Under the pieces are notes generated by a model that had not been told where the DNA came from, did not search any database, and was given only the letters and a program-made list of their open reading frames with translations. 64,000 nt of DNA from Acrasis kona (lineage: Eukaryota; Heterolobosea; Eutetramitea; Acrasida; Acrasidae), in contig JAOPGA020001145.1 of NCBI GenBank assembly GCA_026419775.2, forward strand, positions 1 through 64,000. The letters are read 5' to 3'. Positions 62,201-64,000 of the stretch are shown in pieces. The position numbers and the translations under genes are program-made. Position 1 is the stretch's first letter, and each line of letters begins with the position of its first letter.

Positions 62201-62856
62201 ATATCCACGAGGAAGAATTTTACGAAAAGCCAAAAACTCCAACAGCAAAATTGAAATCTGCATTGAAAAAACCAAAACCAACCACAGCTAATGCCGTACC
62301 ATTTTTAACGGAGGAAGTTACAGCAACAAGAAGAAAGAGACCAAAACCTAAAACTGTGAAACCAGAAGATTTACCTAGATACGTAGTTGATGCGGAGATA
62401 GGGACGGATACTATGGAATCATTGGATATGGGTACAGCTAACACTCAAACCTATACTCCACCTCGAACACCAGAATTAGAAAGAGAAGAAAGACAGGATG
62501 AGTATAGCGACGATGAAATAAACACAATCCTCAACAAGAACAACAGCAAGCTAGAAATTCTCAATAAACTAGCGGACCAACAAGACCAAGACGTTCGCCT
62601 CAGTCTCCTCAATGAATACATACACAAATCCCACGAGAAGGTAGAACCAGAGGTGACAAGGCCAGCAACACCTCCTCTATCCTACAACTTGGGCTCGTAC
62701 CATCAACACGATAACGAGGATGATGGCGCAATCAACTTTGATCTGCCAACTCCCAAAAGAAAGAGAGCCAAAAGACCGAGCAGTGCCCTTGTTGAGCAGA
62801 GTTTACCCAACCATTCAAAATTTTTACAATTTTACGGAGAGGAGGAAGAAGATTAA
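59230..62856 (+). CDS. Arg/Glu-rich coiled-coil protein, possibly cytoskeletal/centrosomal
   Basis: Seven exons: 59230-59402, 59440-59526, 59566-59706, 59744-60609, 60654-60671, 60712-61088 and 61129-62856, joined by introns of 37, 39, 37, 44, 40 and 40 nt; the frame is kept at every junction, including an 18-nt exon. Features in order: charged N-terminus (DWDKVIEKKQRDLAEQKRQ), a Ser/Pro-rich part with SPPRQHSPKRNSPP-type repeats, Gly-rich linkers (GGGGGLFSGLG), a long Arg/Glu coiled coil starting AITLQDQIREKREREQREKM, then acidic blocks with RRESDEEEV repeats, and a C-terminus with PATPPLSYNLGS. The QIREK-like start of the coiled coil recalls CSPP1. Divergence from IFT22 hints at a ciliary role, but that is inference. 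Confidence 0.7.
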
Positions 62857-62857
62857 A

Positions 62858-63952
62858 TTATTGTTTATTGCTTATTCTGGCTACTACACAAGTAATGTCG
62901 TCAACCTTACCACCCATATGGTACATTCCATTCTTGCTGGCACTGTCGGCAAATGGGGTCCTAGTGACCGATTTATCTCTGGTTACTCTTTTGGCCCTCA
63001 ACACCAGCCTCTTGGCCACCTCTACTTCGTACTGTGGGTTGTTTGCTTTGAGCTCATTGGAAGCCTTCGTCACTTCATCCGCAATTTCGTGTTGATACAA
63101 ATTATCAAACAAGCCGTCGGTGCCTGCAACCACAATGTCGCCATCAAGTACTGAGAATTGTCCCTTATCAGCCTCCGAAGGATTTGTTTGTATAAAATTT
63201 CTTTTTTCTGCTAATTCTGGGGGAATGATTGACAATTGTTTTGGACAATTAAAGTGAAGTTGTTGTTCGGGGGACTTGTAGATTACTTCGTATTCCTGAC
63301 CTGATTTTGTGGGTGGTCGCAAAACAATGAATCCAGAGTCACCAACATTTGCAGTCAAAAGCTTGTCGTTTTTAATAGTCAAAAGGCATGCCGTGGAACT
63401 TCCTGCCCTTACTTGTTTGTTTTGGACAATCGTCTTGTATGCTTGGTCGAGTGCTGCATAGGGGTCCCTCTGACCCGCGGAGATTGCTTCCTGAGAATTG
63501 CTCATTAGTTTACGAGCTATTTCGCCAGGATCTACTCCTCGTTTGGACCAGCTACCTACTCCGTCAGCGACACCGAAGGATCCACTTTTGTTATCCACAA
63601 AGAATGCATCCTCCCCACAATCATATGATTTGTTCGTTACTTCTTGTACGGTGTTGATTGGTGGGACTGCCTTAACATTCTTTCCAATGCAGTAACCAGC
63701 GGCTGTAAACGAAATGTTACTTCCAGTATTCTTTTTTTGTTCCTCTTGTTGTTGGTTGATTTTTCTTCCGAACGGCCACCATGAGAAAATTGATTGGAAG
63801 AATGAGCCTTCCTTTAACAAAATGTTGTTGTTTAAGTTAAATGTACTGGCGAACATTGTTCTTGCTATGTGAAATAAAGCCCCTTGAGGAAATATCACCC
63901 TTGTTGGTGTGATTGGAGACCACAATTTGCGCTCGCCAGTGGTGGACATCAT
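62858..63952 (-). CDS. PPTC7/PTC7-like PP2C phosphatase
   Basis: A 364-residue protein, no intron; the frame ends one base after the coiled-coil gene. The PP2C metal and substrate motifs are visible: DCGEDAFFVDN (Asp), SFGVADGVGSWSKRGVDPGE (the GVGSW of PTC7), GSSTACLL, NVGDSGFIVLR, DIVVAGTDGLFDNLYQHE and GGKVDDITCVVA with the last Asp. The N-terminal 90 residues are Phe/Ser/Lys rich without acidic clusters and may target mitochondria, where PPTC7 controls coenzyme Q synthesis and other mitochondrial proteins. The start is the first ATG (63952); MMSTTGERK is a plausible N-terminus. Confidence 0.88.
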   Translation of the reverse strand: MMSTTGERKLWSPITPTRVIFPQGALFHIARTMFASTFNLNNNILLKEGSFFQSIFSWWPFGRKINQQQEEQKKNTGSNISFTAAGYCIGKNVKAVPPINTVQEVTNKSYDCGEDAFFVDNKSGSFGVADGVGSWSKRGVDPGEIARKLMSNSQEAISAGQRDPYAALDQAYKTIVQNKQVRAGSSTACLLTIKNDKLLTANVGDSGFIVLRPPTKSGQEYEVIYKSPEQQLHFNCPKQLSIIPPELAEKRNFIQTNPSEADKGQFSVLDGDIVVAGTDGLFDNLYQHEIADEVTKASNELKANNPQYEVEVAKRLVLRAKRVTRDKSVTRTPFADSASKNGMYHMGGKVDDITCVVARISNKQ

Positions 63953-64000
63953 TTTGCTAGCTTACTAAGTGGTCTAAATCGATTAATTTTTGTAAACAAG
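63953..64000. other. End of window
   Basis: A short AT-rich 5' flank of the phosphatase gene; it is likely to contain its promoter but is cut by the window edge. Confidence 0.4.

Noticed and set aside
1-64000. CRISPR arrays, bacterial operons, rRNA genes
   Set aside because: No direct repeat/spacer pattern, no ribosome-binding-site logic and no rRNA sequence; spliced eukaryotic genes dominate.

Overview
The window reads as nuclear DNA of a small, compact, free-living protist. Its genes have very short GT-AG introns, which I measure at 35-44 nt across more than fifteen junctions, and short intergenic gaps; several convergent gene pairs end within about 10-15 bp of each other. The gene content is typical of a single-celled eukaryote: AP-3 beta adaptin, HEATR5, IFT22, a transmembrane adenylate cyclase, a PPTC7-type phosphatase and a lysosomal-type alpha-mannosidase. 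A heterolobosean (Naegleria/Acrasis-like) host would fit, but that is inference; no species is identifiable from this sequence alone. A few N bases show that the assembly is imperfect.

Positions 1 to about 19,200 form a repeat-rich accessory region. It holds a hAT transposase remnant, a 4.4-kb element with terminal inverted repeats that carries a reverse transcriptase and an unknown ORF on the opposite strand, a DIRS-like tyrosine-recombinase retroelement (about 11.1-15.2 kb), a second, unlike DIRS remnant (17.8-18.7 kb), a DDE-transposase N-terminal fragment, short repeat arrays, stem-loops and several partial or unrecognised coding pieces. One zinc-finger locus appears to be split by an antisense zinc-finger ORF.

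From about 19.2 kb to the end, ordinary host genes are tightly packed: a hypothetical protein, a TLC-domain protein, TMEM14, a basic Ser-rich protein, HEATR5 (2057 aa after joining five exons), tRNA-Cys with an unusual D-loop insertion, a BCS1-like AAA ATPase with two SAM domains, a nicotinamidase with a signal peptide, acetyl-CoA synthetase, AP-3 beta, an FGGY-kinase pseudogene, a surface beta-propeller protein, adenylate cyclase, GH38 alpha-mannosidase, a YwbE-family protein, an FAD oxidoreductase, an EF-hand sensor, a six-TM protein, a PAS-containing receptor, a divergent actin, an EXD2 C-terminal-like protein, an AGC kinase, IFT22, a coiled-coil protein and PPTC7.

Two functional themes stand out. 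One is membrane traffic and the endolysosomal system (HEATR5 and AP-3, both clathrin-adaptor linked, plus alpha-mannosidase). The other is signalling and the cytoskeleton (adenylate cyclase, PAS receptor, EF-hand sensor, AGC kinase, actin-like protein, IFT22 with a divergently transcribed coiled-coil gene). The most unusual items are the TIR-flanked reverse-transcriptase element with its iterated subterminal motifs, the 11-nt D-loop insertion in tRNA-Cys, the BCS1-SAM fusion, the C1/C2 division of catalytic residues in the cyclase, and the stand-alone EXD2 C-terminal domain.
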